A stretch of DNA of 64,000 nucleotides from contig JAITYX010000054.1 of NCBI GenBank assembly GCA_021018815.1, positions 124,001 to 188,000 on the forward strand, in the 5' to 3' direction. A program made the translations under genes and the position numbers. The stretch is from Talinum fruticosum (lineage: Eukaryota; Streptophyta; Magnoliopsida; Caryophyllales; Talinaceae). A model generated the notes under the pieces. It ran no database searches. It had not been told where the DNA came from and saw only the letters and a program-made list of their open reading frames with translations. This document shows positions 11,760 to 23,530 of the stretch, piece by piece (within the stretch, counting starts at the first letter, position 1; each line of letters begins with the position of its first letter).

Positions 11760-12788
11760 CTTGGTTGTACTATCTTCCTTCTCTACACTTGTTTGACTTT
11801 CTTCCTGCAATTTGCTTCCTTATGGCCATATTTCTTGCAATGACAACATCTAATTGGAGTCCATTCATACTCCACTTCTTGTGTAACTACTTCCCTTTTC
11901 TCGTCCATAAATGTTACTTCCTTCTTAAATTCTTTGCTTAAATCCATTTCAATTAGAACTCGTGCATAGCCTTTGTCTTGTTCTATGTTGGCCTGTCAGT
12001 AGCTAGTGGTTTACCAACCAAACTTGCAGTTTTACTCGGCCCTTCAATACTCCAAAATTTGAGATCCAACTCATGAAACTTAACCCACATGGGTATTTTT
12101 GCAATCTCATCCCTATCTGTAGATTGGCCTACTACCTAGGGGTGTATTACTAACTGGTTTTTGTTAAAATATATATACTTGTTCTTCAATAGTTTATCCC
12201 TTTCCTCAATAAAGTGGAATTGGGCAATGAAAACCCCCTTTGGTTTTGTTATTGCCATGTCATATCCTATATTTCCCCAAATCCTATGGAAAAAAACCGT
12301 TCATAACGCTCAATGGGGATTTGCCCCTAGTACAAAACAAATTATAAATGATGCCCCAAATTCCATTGCTTGATTCAATATCGGTTAGTTCAATGTACTG
12401 AAAATCTGCATACCATTATGTGTAGGGGTACATATTGAAGCTTGTGTCCTAGATTAAGACCACTTCCATTGCTCTCCGTGGCTTCCTCATCATCTACCTA
12501 GTTTGACCAGGATTGGGATGTTCTTCTCTTTTGAAGCACATTAATCCATTCAATAAAGTAGCTTGCATTTCTTCTCTCTGGTTTGAGGTCTCGTTCCGAT
12601 TCTTGGAGCTATTTTGAACTTCCCGATTTCCTTGTACTTGTTCCATTGGGGTTGGTCACGGCTTTCGTTTCCATTGTTATCACAAGATTCCTCTTGTTAC
12701 TCACATCATATTGCCTTGGTGGTGATTTTGATTTTGAAGAGGATGGGTTTTGTGTCGATTTTGCTATTTTTCTGGTCTTCCTCGCCAT
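11760..12788 (-). pseudogene. LINE ORF1-like protein (DUF4283 and CCHC zinc knuckle), decayed
   Basis: ORF1 of a non-LTR retrotransposon, an RNA-binding protein. It begins MARKTRKIAKSTQNP at 12,788 with a basic, Ser-rich N-terminus. Near 12,000-12,100 IPMWVKFHELDLKFW and PSKTASLVGKPLATDRPT match the DUF4283-type core found in plant LINE ORF1 and zinc-knuckle proteins (IP.WV.F..L....W....LS.IAS..GKP...D). EVEYEWTPIRCCHCKKYGHK follows, giving a zinc knuckle CCHCKKYGHKEANC with complete C-X2-C-X4-H-X4-C spacing near 11,815-11,860. Stops between blocks show decay. No ORF2 (endonuclease/RT) was recognised downstream. Confidence 0.7.
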
Positions 12789-13300
12789 TGAAGTGGTTGG
12801 ACCACTTTCTCTCTCTCTTCTCTCTCTCTCTACCCTATCCTCTTCAAGCACTCTCAAACACTTACTCTCACATTGTTTTTTTCAAATTTGTTTAGTTTGC
12901 TTGATTTTTTAATATTTGTTTTAATTTGTCAATTTATAGACTACCTAAGTGTATGAGTGAAAAATAGAAAATTTGTGTTGTCAACAAATGTGTAATGATA
13001 TTAATAGGGCAGAAAAATGATAAGATTATTTTGTTTCTTAACCATTTTAGTTTCAAGTAGTCTAGACCCATTTAGGACTCGTTTAGGACCCATGGACACC
13101 CAACGGGTTTGGGTCCGGGTCCAGGTCCATGCTTCACGGACCCGAGGGACCTAGGTCGGATCAAGGTCCAAGTCTAAAAAATTAAATTGGCAACCCGGAC
13201 TGTTCCATTGCTATCCCTACTAGTAGCCAAGAATGTGGATTTTTAAGTCTTGGATATTCCCACCACTTTCAACTTACTTTTAGAATGACCATGACTCCAT
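12789..13300. other. Intergenic sequence, no gene seen
   Basis: Contains CT-rich sequence (12,800-12,840), the probable 5' end of the LINE on the - strand, and a GC-richer patch of GGGTCC/GGACCC words around 13,070-13,150. Nothing coding was recognised. Confidence 0.4.
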
Positions 13301-15465
13301 AATCATCAAGCATTACCCTCTACACTCGTCATAAGGTCAAAATGCTCATCAAGGGACAAGTGATCACTATAGATGGAGATAACCTATGAGCCACGAGTCA
13401 CTAAAAAGGAGACAGTCGTTGAACGACGCCAACGATGAAGAATTGTATACCTTCTAAACTGTGGTTGCCTTAGAAAATGACAAATCACCATTTGACTTTG
13501 ATCCTTACTCCAACCCCAATGTTCATGCAATGCTTAAGAAGAGAAACTACTTTCATGGACTAACAATAGGCCGAAGAGCACAAAAATCAATTTGTCCACC
13601 CTTGACTCCCAAAAACAACTATCAGTTGGGCCTAGGTTACAACCCAACTGCCAAAGAAATAGCTAAAGCCAATAGGAGATTCAAGCCAAAAGAGCTACAC
13701 CTTTAATAGTTCAGTCCATCAAAATTTATCCCTGCACCCTTAATGGACAATTCCTACGAGAAGGTCATGATTTCCCCTATTATGTCTTTCAAGAGCCCTA
13801 CTATATGAGAGAAAAGGGAATCTTAGTTCCTGGGTTAGAAATCTTCAATGATTGTGAAATGCCGGAAAAGGAGGCATCATACCTCCTTAAAAGGAACAGT
13901 CCACCTTAGATTAGACCAAGTTGACATACAACAATATCTTTAGTATACTATTCAAACAGGAAATCTGCAAAAAGGAGGGCATAATTCGGGTACTATTTGT
14001 CGTTATGTAGCACCCAAAGCTCGATCTTACCAGGTTTATCACCGGCACGGATGAAGAAGAATCTAAGCACATCACTTGTATAGATGCTCGAAGGAGGTCA
14101 AGAGTTCACTATAGCTTTAGGAGAAAAGTTGGAAAGTCTGGTCTAGGGCCTAGAACTAGGGCTAGTTTATCTTCTTTCAATATGTTGTTTCTTCTTCGAG
14201 TCAAATTTTGATGTACTTGTTTCCTCATTCAATAAGAGGGACCTTTTTGCTTACTCTCCGCCTTATCCTATTCTTAATTATTTTGTCTCTAATAATAAAC
14301 AAAAATCCCTAAAGAATTAATAAAAATGTGGAAGATCATAAAAACGTACAACTATCATTAAAGATATCATCATAGTTATTTTGGGAACCCTTGAACAATC
14401 TCAAGAGGTCAAAATTTAAATGTCTCTATAACTCTTGAAAAGTATAAGCATTTCACTTCACTCTTGAAAGAATTCATTGATGTCTTCGCTTGGTCCTACA
14501 AAGATATGCTCGAGATAGGTCATAGATTCGTAGTATAGCAAAAAGAAAATTCCACTATATGAAAACTCCAAGCCAGTCAAGTAGAAACTTTGTAGGATGA
14601 ACCAAGAATGGGCCTTGAAGATAGAGGAAGTCCATAAGTTGTTGGATGTTGGGTTCATCAAAGTAGTTCACTACCACTCATTGGGTATCAAACATTGCAT
14701 CGGTGCCTAAGAAACATAGAATGGTCGGAATGTGCATCGACTCAAGGATTTGAAAAGGCAAGTCCAAAATATGACATCCCTCTACCTGATAGAAAAAATG
14801 GATAAACATTATAAGGATTGGCCTCGATAAATTATCATTCGTTGTATGGGGGTATATGATTTCAATTAGGGCCTCCGTAGGAGCAACTCCTTACTCCTAG
14901 ATATATGGAATAGAAGTAGTACTTCCAATTGAGATAGTCATCCCATCATTGAGAATTATAGTTGAAAGTCAAATCACGGAGCCGAACTAGGCTAAAGTAG
15001 GTATGAATAATTGGTTTGTTGGATGAATGACGTCTACTAGCCCTACACAACGTCCAAATATATCAAGGACAAATATTAAGGGTGTTTAACAAAAAGGTCA
15101 AAGCAAAGGACTTAAGGGAAGGTAATATGGTCCTTCAAGAAATTCATGCTCTAATTCAAGACCCGAGGGGTAGGTCTAGACCCAAGTGGCAAAGACCTTA
15201 TATTACTAGTCAAATTCTTCCACGAGGACCAGCTAAATTAATGAATCTAGATGACGAGGAATATTTTATGTTCACAAACTTAAACCAACTGAAAAAAAAT
15301 ACATGTTTAGCACATTATAAACGGGCCAACACGATAACTAGACCAAAACCGACAACCCATACGAGGCAGGCCCATAAGGCGGCTTTGGCCCACCAAGCAC
15401 CAAACAACGATTTTTCGGGTATCTCTCGGTTCTCTCATATTTTCGGGGTTCAAGGGTGGTCTAGA
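13300..15465 (+). pseudogene. Second Tat-lineage pol remnant with internal deletion
   Basis: A degraded polyprotein. FDFDPYSNPNVHAMLKKRNY, YFHGLTIGRRAQ and LGLGYNPTAKEI (13,490-13,680) match the Gly-rich block before reverse transcriptase in plant Ty3/gypsy elements. FIDVFAWSYKDM (14,470-14,507) is the classic pre-RT motif, followed by EWALKIEEVHKLLDVGFIKV and VGMCIDSR (RT start, to ~14,745). The sequence then jumps to KDWPR/PFVVWGY-type integrase C-terminal sequence near 14,810-14,900, so most of RT, RNase H and the integrase core are deleted. The C-terminal part VFNKKVKAKDLREGNMVLQE...DPRGRSRPKW...NLNQLKK corresponds to 740-970 of the first copy. An extra A in the run at 15,291-15,298 shifts the frame, so the conserved stop just after LKK is missed. 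A CACTA element interrupts it at 15,466. Confidence 0.85.
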
Positions 15466-15494
15466 CACTACTACAAAAACGCTATATAGCGACG
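15466..15494 (+). repeat. Left terminal inverted repeat of CACTA element
   Basis: Pairs with 16,968-16,996; 25 of 29 positions match. The outer 8 bases CACTACTA are identical. Confidence 0.9.
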
Positions 15495-16189
15495 TAAACA
15501 GCGACGGAATCTAACATGTGTTAGATAAAACTTAATTAGCGACGGAATTTAATTCCGTCACTATTTTAGTCATTAGCGACGGACATAACGACGGACATGC
15601 AAAAATCAGCGACGGATTTATGAAAAAAAATTAAAATTAATTTTTTTATAATTAGCGACTGGAATCGATCTGTCGCTAAATGTAATTTTTAATTTTTTTA
15701 TTACTAACGGAATTAGTCCATCGCTAATTCAAAATTTTTAAAATCTTAAATTTGCCGCCTACTTTAATTTGAAAAATATAAAAATTTCAAATTTGAATTA
15801 GTGACGGAAAAATCCGTCGCTAATTCCGTCGCTAATCCAAAATTTTCAAATTTAAATTTGCCGCCTATTTCATTTTTCAAATATATAAAATTTTCAAATT
15901 TTTAGTTGGCGACGGACTTGTCCGTCGCTGATTCCGTCGCTAAATCAAAATTTGAAAAATTTTACGTTGGTGGGCTATTAAATTTTCTTCGGTTTTGAAA
16001 ATTTTAAATTTTTTAATTAGCGATGGACTTATTTTGTCGCTAATTCCGTCGCTAATTAAATTTTTAAGTAGCGACGGATGAAATCCATCGCTAATCCGTC
16101 GCTATTTTCGATATAAAATCTGAACTTCAACGAGACTCGGCAAACATAAGGAGAGATAGAAGTGAGAGTGTGAGAGAGCGAGAGGCTAA

Positions 16190-16320
16190 TCGATTGTTCG
16201 CCGCTGCTTCCGCTACCGCCATTCGCCGCCCGCCTCCGCTACCACCGTTCTCCGCCCGCCTCCGCCACCGCCGTTCGCAGTCGCCACCGCCACCGCCGTT
16301 CGCAGCCGCCGCCATACACG
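16190..16320. repeat. CCGCC-rich block inside the CACTA element
   Basis: Degenerate repeats of CCGCC, CCGCCGTTCGC and related words, much higher in CpG than the AT-rich surroundings. It follows a GAGAG-rich stretch and resembles a 5' leader. Whether it is a relic of the element's own transposase leader or captured host sequence cannot be decided here. Confidence 0.6.
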
Positions 16321-16967
16321 TCACCAACTAATCACCTTTAACCTCTTGTAGGTATGCTTTCTCCATCCTCCCTCATTGTTGGTTGTATTTATAATTGACT
16401 TTGTTTACTATAAAATTTCATATTTTAGAGAATTTGATACAACTTATTTTGATAGGCATGGTTGGAATGAGGTAGAAGGTGAAGATAATGAGAAACAGGA
16501 AAAAGAAGAGGAAAAGGAAGATGAAGAACATAACTTGTGTTTGTATAATTTACTTTGTTTACTCTTGTTTTTATTTTCAATTAGTTTTTATGGATGTTTG
16601 AAGTTGGATTATTTATGACTTTTGTGTTTGTATATGATTTTTGTATCCGAATTAAAGTTGAATTTGATGTTGTTATGCTACCGGATTATTTGGATTTGTA
16701 TTTCATTGTAGATTTTTGTATTAAGCACTCAAAACTATACAAAATTGTCAATTTTTTAAAAAAATTCGCTAAAAATCAGCGACGGAATTTTACGATTCCG
16801 TCGCTACTCCACTTAGTGACGGAACAAGAAAATCCGTCGTTGATTGGATTAGCGATGGAATCAAATTTCGTCGCTAATCCGTCACTAATCAACGACGGAG
16901 TGGTAAAATTTCGTCGCTGATTTTTAGCGACGAGAAAACAGCGACGGAAATTTTCCGTCGCTATTTC

Positions 16968-16996
16968 CGTCGCTATATGACGATTTTCTAGTAGTG
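16968..16996 (-). repeat. Right terminal inverted repeat of CACTA element
   Basis: Ends TTTTCTAGTAGTG and is followed by the target duplication AGA. Confidence 0.9.
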
Positions 16997-17322
16997 AGAA
17001 TTTGCTTGAGGGGCTGTCCAATATTTTGGATGACAATTATTTTATTTAGGGCGATCGAACATTCTCAACAATTATATTATTCATAACTGGTCCAAAATTT
17101 GCAATAATTATTAATGAATCATAGAAAATAAGCATAAAACTTGCTTTTACTTTATTAATATATAATAGGGATAAGCCTAATACTTACCCCGGTACACAAC
17201 TAAAAAGGAAATAAAACAAGACAATACTTGGAAAATAAATTGAAACGTTCAAAACAAATATGAGGTAAAACAAACAAAAGTCCAAAAATTCAAAATAAAA
17301 AAAGCAAGCAAACAAATAATCC
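16997..17322 (+). other. Tat internal spacer after the CACTA insertion
   Basis: Resumes the retroelement sequence; 17,150-17,322 corresponds to 1,200-1,379 of the first copy. Non-coding. Confidence 0.6.
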
Positions 17323-18443
17323 CTAGTCTATTTTTATTTTCTTCCCTTTGTATTTGGGTCACTAGGCTTCCTGGGTTCCTCTTAAGTTTGTTTCTTCACT
17401 TGTTTTAGGCGGCTGACCCACCTCTTATCCTTTTCCTTTGTTTCAGTCTCCCTTCTACGAACCTTTTCCTCCCTTTGGAACAACTTCTCGAATTTGCAAG
17501 GGTGGAGCAGCGGGAGCATCCCTTTGATGTTCTTGTTCTCTAGCTCACGGTGCTTTATGGGTCACAACATCAAGCTCGATGATCCATGCTTGGTAGAATT
17601 CGGAGATATTTACGTAACGCTCATCCGTCGGCTTAACCATGCGAGGCATATTTATCCAATACTCACTCCAAGACTTGACCTGACTTATGATCTTGGTTTG
17701 AAACATTGCATGATGAATGTAGTCCATATAAGGGATCCTAATCGAATTTGTTGTTGTTAGGGCCCCGGTTAGCCGGATCCAGTCCATGGTGTCAATCGGT
17801 AAGTGATAGTCTTAGGGAGGGCATTCGTTTACCTGTAGTAACAGTGGACAACTTGAGAAGTTTTCTCGTTGGTTCGAATGAATATGGTCTAAGCCTACAA
17901 TCATCTCCACAACAACCATCGGGATCGGGGTACCTCCAGCCTCAACATGCTCTACCACATTCAATAAGGATGCGGGAGCTCGATTCTCTTGCCCTCCAAC
18001 TAGCCGAAAACCCTCGATCATGCAAAGCATAACAACCATATGCTTGCATATCCTTAGCAGATGTCGGAAGTGCAACATGACCTGAACCAGGTCCACCTCC
18101 TTACCTACGTGAAGCCACTCAAGGTCCTTATCCTTCGGACACAACGAGTTTCTTGTAGTTATATGCCATATTGCGAGACGACGTAGGTAGCATAGGACGA
18201 TTAAAAAAAAGGACCTCTCGAGGATAACATTGAGCTCTTCCACTAACCGACACGGTTCCCTATTCCAAAACTAAACACATGCATAACCGGGTTCGAGTAG
18301 GTCACTGCAACCCTAAGGAGCTCCGAGTGTATTCTCACTTGTCGAATACTAAACATGGTATTCAATTGATATCCTGACATATTCTGGTGTTACTCAACCT
18401 TCAACTCTTGCATCCACCGAGCAAGATCCCTAACGAAGTTCAT
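17323..18443 (-). pseudogene. Second copy of the antisense DUF7745-like accessory gene
   Basis: Homologous to the gene at 1,380-2,987. From ATG at 18,443 it reads MNFVRDLARWMQELKVE, a stop, then GYQLNTMFSIRQVRIHSELL, VTYSNPVMHVFSFG and VEELNVIL. After frame changes NFSSCPLLLQVNE (17,822-17,870) matches the family's small-Cys block, then WIRLTGALTTT and VNISEFYQAWIIELD. The C-terminus RKPSDPNTKGKKIKID ends in a stop at 17,323-17,325, aligned with SSDPIGKKVKID in the first copy. Several breaks make it a pseudogene. Agreement between two diverged copies in the antisense frame supports a real protein-coding past. Confidence 0.65.
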
Positions 18444-18935
18444 GGTTACTTTTTTAGGATTAGATGTCAAGATTTTGGGGTTTACCTTCTAGAAGCAAGT
18501 GTTTTTTGATGAGTTCCAAAGTCTCGCTTGCAACCAACTTTATAGTGCAGCCGACTTAGGGTAACCCCGGTTCCAAGCACCGTCCTCGAGAAGCATGTTG
18601 GCCTGGTCCATATGTCGGAATCGTCTCGCATGAACTGTTCCCTGGTCAACGAGTGTAACACTATCGTTTTGACTTGGGCCTAATTCTGTTTTGAGGCCCA
18701 TTTTTTTCATCCTTCCAGTATGCTCCATTTATATTTTTGCATTCCTCTTTTTCTTGTTTTGTTTTGGGGGAATTGGGGGCTACAAGTACAAAATTTTTGT
18801 TTTCGTCTTGAATTTTTTTGCATCATAGAAATAAAGATTGCATTTGTTTAGAATGAGTCTTGCATTAATTTCCTTGCTTGAGTTCAAATTACCAAAACAC
18901 AAACATTAAAATACAAAGCACCATACAAAATTTGT
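18444..18935. other. Spacer between antisense genes, second Tat copy
   Basis: Non-coding. Shares a T-rich stretch and a GGGGGAATTGGGGG-like segment (18,765-18,779) with 3,290-3,340 of the first copy. Confidence 0.5.
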
Positions 18936-19080
18936 TCAATCGTCATCATCCTTAAAGTTGGCATCTGGACAATCACCAACGTTGCAACCTTCGAAGATAT
19001 AATCACCCCCATCATTAACAAAGGAGGTCGAAGCTCATCGGTCTTCTAACATTTAAGAGGAACTAGACCCGGGCACCTAA
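18936..19080 (-). pseudogene. C-terminal remnant of the antisense PMD gene, second Tat copy
   Basis: Reads GDYIFEGCNVGDCPDANF followed by four Asp and a stop (18,936-18,938), resembling the acidic end of the antisense frame near 3,500-3,560. The rest of the gene is missing; homology stops near 19,080, where AT-rich non-Tat sequence begins. Confidence 0.5.
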
Positions 19081-19677
19081 GAAAAATTGTGTTGCTTACT
19101 ATTTTCTAACGAGTTTTATAAGCAGTATGAGGCACTTGATGCAGGAACTCAAGGTCAAAATATTTGTATTGAATTGAACTATGCTTTAGGATTAGTTCTA
19201 ATTGTTTTTGCGATCTATAACTACCAGGATTAATTACTATTCTTATGATCTTTGTTATTTTGATCGTCATATGAGATCAACTGTACATATTGTCTTTTAG
19301 TTTGATTACTAACTTAGTTGTGGTTTATTGCATATAGATAGAAGGAAATTGCTTCATTCAAGTATATCAATATAAGAGTAAGACTACATATCTACATGTC
19401 ATAAGATACATAAGTATTTTTAATTTGCTACTTTTTGTGATGTGAACTTTTTATTTGGAAGTAACTTGAAAACTTTGAGCCATATAATCCCATTGCCCTC
19501 CATGCCCATTCCTTGCTGAGCATGCCAAATGCTAATTTTTATGGCGTTGTTTTCAAGTTAATGGAGTTGACTCTTTTTTTTTTTTTTAATTCATGTCCTA
19601 GGAATGAGGACGGTCCGGGATTATTCTAAGGTTTACATTGGAGTCTGTTTAGGAATTTGGTTATCATTGGCAAATAC

Positions 19678-19918
19678 ATTGTAAGTAGTTGCTTGGAAAT
19701 GGAAGACATATTAGGTATCTCTCTGGCTATCAAAATCTTATGGCATCTTGATGAAATTTTCTTTTGTTGTTAGTGTTCGAGACTTGGCATCTACATGCTA
19801 TTGACTTTCAAATTCCTTGATTTAAGTATTATTGTTCTTAAGAAATAAAATCTTGTTCATGATTGAAAAAAATGTATGGTGGTGTTATGTGAATGTGGGG
19901 TATCTTGTTCTTACTACT
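19678..19918 (+). repeat. Dispersed direct repeat, copy 1
   Basis: About 240 bases from TTGTAAGTAGTTGC to GGTATCTTGTTCTTACT, nearly identical to 23,069-23,260 except for a ~45-base segment missing from the second copy. Confidence 0.8.
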
Positions 19919-19920
19919 AG

Positions 19921-19945
19921 TCTAGACCCGTGCTATGCACGGAGT
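19921..19945 (+). other. Short perfect hairpin, CCGTGC-TAT-GCACGG
   Basis: A six-base-pair stem at 19,928-19,942, GC-rich in an AT-rich setting and preceded by TCTAGAC, directly after repeat copy 1. Similar palindromes occur at some plant Helitron 5' ends, but no matching 3' end was identified, so the element call is only a suggestion. Confidence 0.3.
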
Positions 19946-21954
19946 AATGTTGTACAATATATAACTTAATAAATTATTAAATTACGTAGTGATGTTGTAC
20001 TTGTGAATTTCTTTTTCTCGATCATTTGATTTTATTGAATGATTTCACTTTCAACAACATTCTTATACATGTTATCCCCTCATAACAAAAACGCTTTCGT
20101 GACTCATCAAAGTTATCGAACCCAATACATAAAAATCATTAAAGCCCAACACACATTAATCTTCCAATCATTCTAAATTTCAAAAGAATAAATAAATAAT
20201 CTAAAATATATGATATTTTTTAACATTCTTTTTTATTTATTATTTTAGATTATTTATAGAAATCCTAACTCATATATTTATAGAAATAGCGTGACAATAT
20301 GTTTGGGTATCAAAAGGTAAATATTAGTAGGAGAAGGAATAATATATGATTGGTAGATATTGAGCTATATGACCTATAGATGACAATAAATATCATTATG
20401 TCACAAATTAATATTACAATACAAAGTACATGAAATCAATAAAAGAATATCAAACTTATAACTCATAATTTTTTACAAAGTCAGTACTAATTTAACTTAA
20501 TAGACGCCTAGATAAATATTTATATGCAACCAACCTACTAAAACATCATTGACTTAAATATTACACGAACACTTAAAAAGTATGCATATATACCCATAAT
20601 GGGATCTCATTTTTTAAAAAATTATAAGGTGAATACAATGATTTATCCATTCTTACCTATCTCTGCACACAAAGATAATTAAACATATAATAACAATAGT
20701 GAAAAATATTATAATGATAGAAGTGATCTAAATATATTTAACAATAATAGGTAATTTGTTTCATAGTAAAGGGCATGATAGGTCAATTCGCGGTGTAGAG
20801 TAATAAAATCATCTCGTGTTTTGTATTTATATTGAAAATTGATAGCAATTTTAGTATTGAATCAATGGGGCAAAAATATTGATATAATTGATATTTTATA
20901 AATACATGTTTTACTCGATTAACAACCAATTGCTTCCCTCGAGACACAACTCTTCCTCTCAATTAATTAACATAATAAGATTAACATGAAATTCTATTTC
21001 AAGATGGCAAGGAGGTTTGATGACAAATACTAATCTTTTAATAATTTAGAAAACTTACAATAGTAAAAGATATGATTTAAATATATTTGTCAATAATAAG
21101 TCACGGATAGACATGTTAGGAAGAAACTAAAATAAACTGTATTTGTAACAAAAAAAATGATCTCGTATGTTGTGCAAAAATTTTGAGACAAATGAATTTA
21201 TTTGAAGTCCTATGGGCTTAATAGAAGTTGGCATATTAAGTTTGTAATCCTTTAAACATAACACAAATTACGAACTTAAAGTACACAAATTACAAACTGA
21301 AACAATATAATTTCTAACTTTTTATTCATTACGTTTTATTCCACAACATATTTGAATCATAATTTTCTATCTTGTAGGAATTTTTAATTATTAATATCAA
21401 GTATATATGTAGTTCTTATATTTTTATTATATTAATTTATGATTTATTAAGGTTTATTAAATTATTCCGTACATAGGATGAAGGTAATAACCACATTACT
21501 TCCTCGGATAGTTAAATATTTAAATATTATTTTTATAACATGTTCCTGTTGATTTTAATTTTAAAAATTCTTATAATAAATATATTTTGAACTAATACAA
21601 TTTTATGACACCAAGTCAAAAAACACTATCAACAATGAAAAATTAATAATGTTAGACAAAATTATTATATTTCAGACCCAAAATAATATTGCATATCAAT
21701 ATACATAAAAATAAATGAGAGCTAATATACAATCCAAACCATAAATAAATAAATATATAACTATATATATTTATTTTATTTTATGTCTTAATATATTTTA
21801 ATTTTCAGATTACTTTTCTTTTTGTTTTTGTTATTTTTTAGTCGGTTTGTTAGAAGTTAGAATAAAATTAGTTTTCTTCCGTTAATTTTATTTTTATATT
21901 ATTATAGGGTTTAGTTAGAATATTTTTAATATGTTAGTATTAATTTCTTAGTTT

Positions 21955-22690
21955 TTATAACTGATTTGATAATTTTTTATATTTTTTATAATTTAGGTTA
22001 AAGCAAGTCTTTAATTTAATAAATTTATAAATTTAGTTTTTTTATTTTGATTTTAGGTGTTTAGGATATATTCAGGTCCAAAAATAATTTTAATATTCTG
22101 GTAATTTAATTATTTATTTTCTCATTTATTTAGTCCAGTTTATTATTTGTTTTACTTTATGTTTAAGATTATATTTTTATTTTATTATTTTTAATTCTAT
22201 TTAGTTTTTCTGGAAAACTATAAAAATTTTTTTTCAGTTTTAGGTTACTTTTATAATTTTTCAGATTTTTGATTTAATTTATTATATAATTTTGTATATT
22301 TGTTATTTATTAATTTCTACTTAGTTTTGTTTTTATTTTCTGTTTTATATTTTTATGAATTAATTAGGATGATTAATTATTATTTAATTTTTATATTAAA
22401 ATTAGATAATTTTATAATATATAACTGATTTGATAATTTTTCAGACTTATTTACTAATTTAGGTTAAAGTATGTTTTTAATTTAATAAATTTATAAATTT
22501 AGTTTTTTTATTTTTATTTTAGGTTTTTAGGCTATTAGGTTCATAAAATAGTTTTAATATTTTGGTAATTTAATTATTTATTTTTGCATTTATTTAGTGC
22601 ATTTTATTATTTGTTTAACTTTTTGTTTAAGATTATGTTTTTTATTTTATTATTTTTAGTTTTGTTTAATTTTTCTGAAAAATTATATAT
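21955..22690 (+). repeat. Imperfect tandem duplication, ~460 bp spacing
   Basis: The segment 21,955-22,225 (ATAACTGATTTGATAATTTT onward) recurs at 22,420-22,690 with many substitutions. Non-coding and AT-rich. Confidence 0.75.
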
Positions 22691-22705
22691 AGTATTATCA
22701 TCATT

Positions 22706-22707
22706 AC

Positions 22708-22750
<43 letters not shown>
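22706..22750 (+). repeat. (ATT)n microsatellite
   Basis: About 15 perfect ATT units. Confidence 0.95.
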
Positions 22751-22751
<1 letters not shown>

Positions 22752-22905
22752 TTATTTTAGCATGGAGTAAAAAAGAGTCCATATATAAGTGAAAACCTAT
22801 TTTTTCAATGATAAATTATTATTTTTTATTGGATGAAACTCCTAAATTCATTCTCAGACTGGCCATGTCATCTTTTTGAAAAGATTGACATTATATAGTG
22901 TATAG

Positions 22906-22954
<49 letters not shown>
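22906..22954 (+). repeat. (ATT)n microsatellite
   Basis: About 16 ATT units. The flanks (22,810-22,900 and 22,975-23,065) are themselves similar to each other, so this microsatellite belongs to a local duplication. Confidence 0.95.
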
Positions 22955-23068
22955 GATGAGTGGAAACTTTTTTTTTTAAATGATAAATTATTTATTTTTT
23001 TATTGAACGAAACTCCTTAATTCACTCTAGTTGCAGCGATTTCAAAATTTGAAAAGATTGGCATTATA

Positions 23069-23260
23069 CATTGTAAGTTGTTGCCTGGAAATGGAAGACA
23101 TGTTAGGTATCTCTCTGGCTATCAAAATCTTATGGCATCTGACTTTCAAATTCCTTGATTTAAGTATTATTGTTCTTAAGAAATAAAAAATCTTGTTCAT
23201 GATTGAAAACAATGTATGGTGGTGTTATGTGAATGTGGGGTATCTTATTCTTACTATTGC
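23069..23260 (+). repeat. Dispersed direct repeat, copy 2
   Basis: Second copy of 19,678-19,918, lacking an internal segment of about 45 bases and continuing into different sequence after TCTTATTCTTACTATT. Confidence 0.8.
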
Positions 23261-23530
23261 TATTGTTCATACTATTACCATTATTTTCATGCCTGCTTTA
23301 TTTTCATATTAGATAGCAAGTACAAATGCCCCAAAGAAGCTCTAATAAATATTTTATTATTATTATTTTTAATTTTACTATACTAATATTGCTTACCAAA
23401 TTTACTGCGCGCATCACGTGCAAACATAAAAACCACGTAGATGAAACTATTTATGTTTTTTTCCCTCAATACTTTTAGACTAGTATATTGATTTCCTCGT
23501 CTTTTCAAAAAATTATTTAAAGTAAGTTTA

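Larger units (their letters stand above)
15466..16996. mobile_element. Complete non-autonomous CACTA element (1,531 bp)
   Basis: Starts CACTACTACAAAAACG and ends with the inverse complement of CACTACTAGAAAATCG. The first 29 bases of the two ends match at 25 positions. Both flanks carry the 3-base target duplication AGA (15,463-15,465 and 16,997-16,999), the length made by CACTA transposases. Subterminal regions (15,480-16,110 and 16,775-16,980) hold many copies of AGCGACGGA in both orientations, the usual layout of transposase-binding repeats. The middle has a GA-rich leader-like segment, a CCGCC-rich block (16,190-16,320) and a short frame coding an acidic stretch, with no recognisable transposase. 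It sits in Tat sequence shortly after the pol end, so it is younger than that element. Confidence 0.93.
19081..23530. other. AT-rich intergenic region without genes
   Basis: Long, strongly AT-rich stretch with no coding sequence I can support. It holds a dispersed 240 bp duplication, a tandem duplication near 22 kb and two ATT microsatellites, listed separately. It separates the second Tat element from the small secreted-protein gene. Confidence 0.6.

Noticed and set aside
16127..16327. Gly/Ala-rich frame on the - strand of the CACTA element
   Set aside because: Frame over CCGCC repeats; low complexity only.
19678..23260. Terminal direct repeats read as LTRs of a small retroelement
   Set aside because: The repeats do not start TG or end CA, and there is no primer site or polypurine tract beside them.
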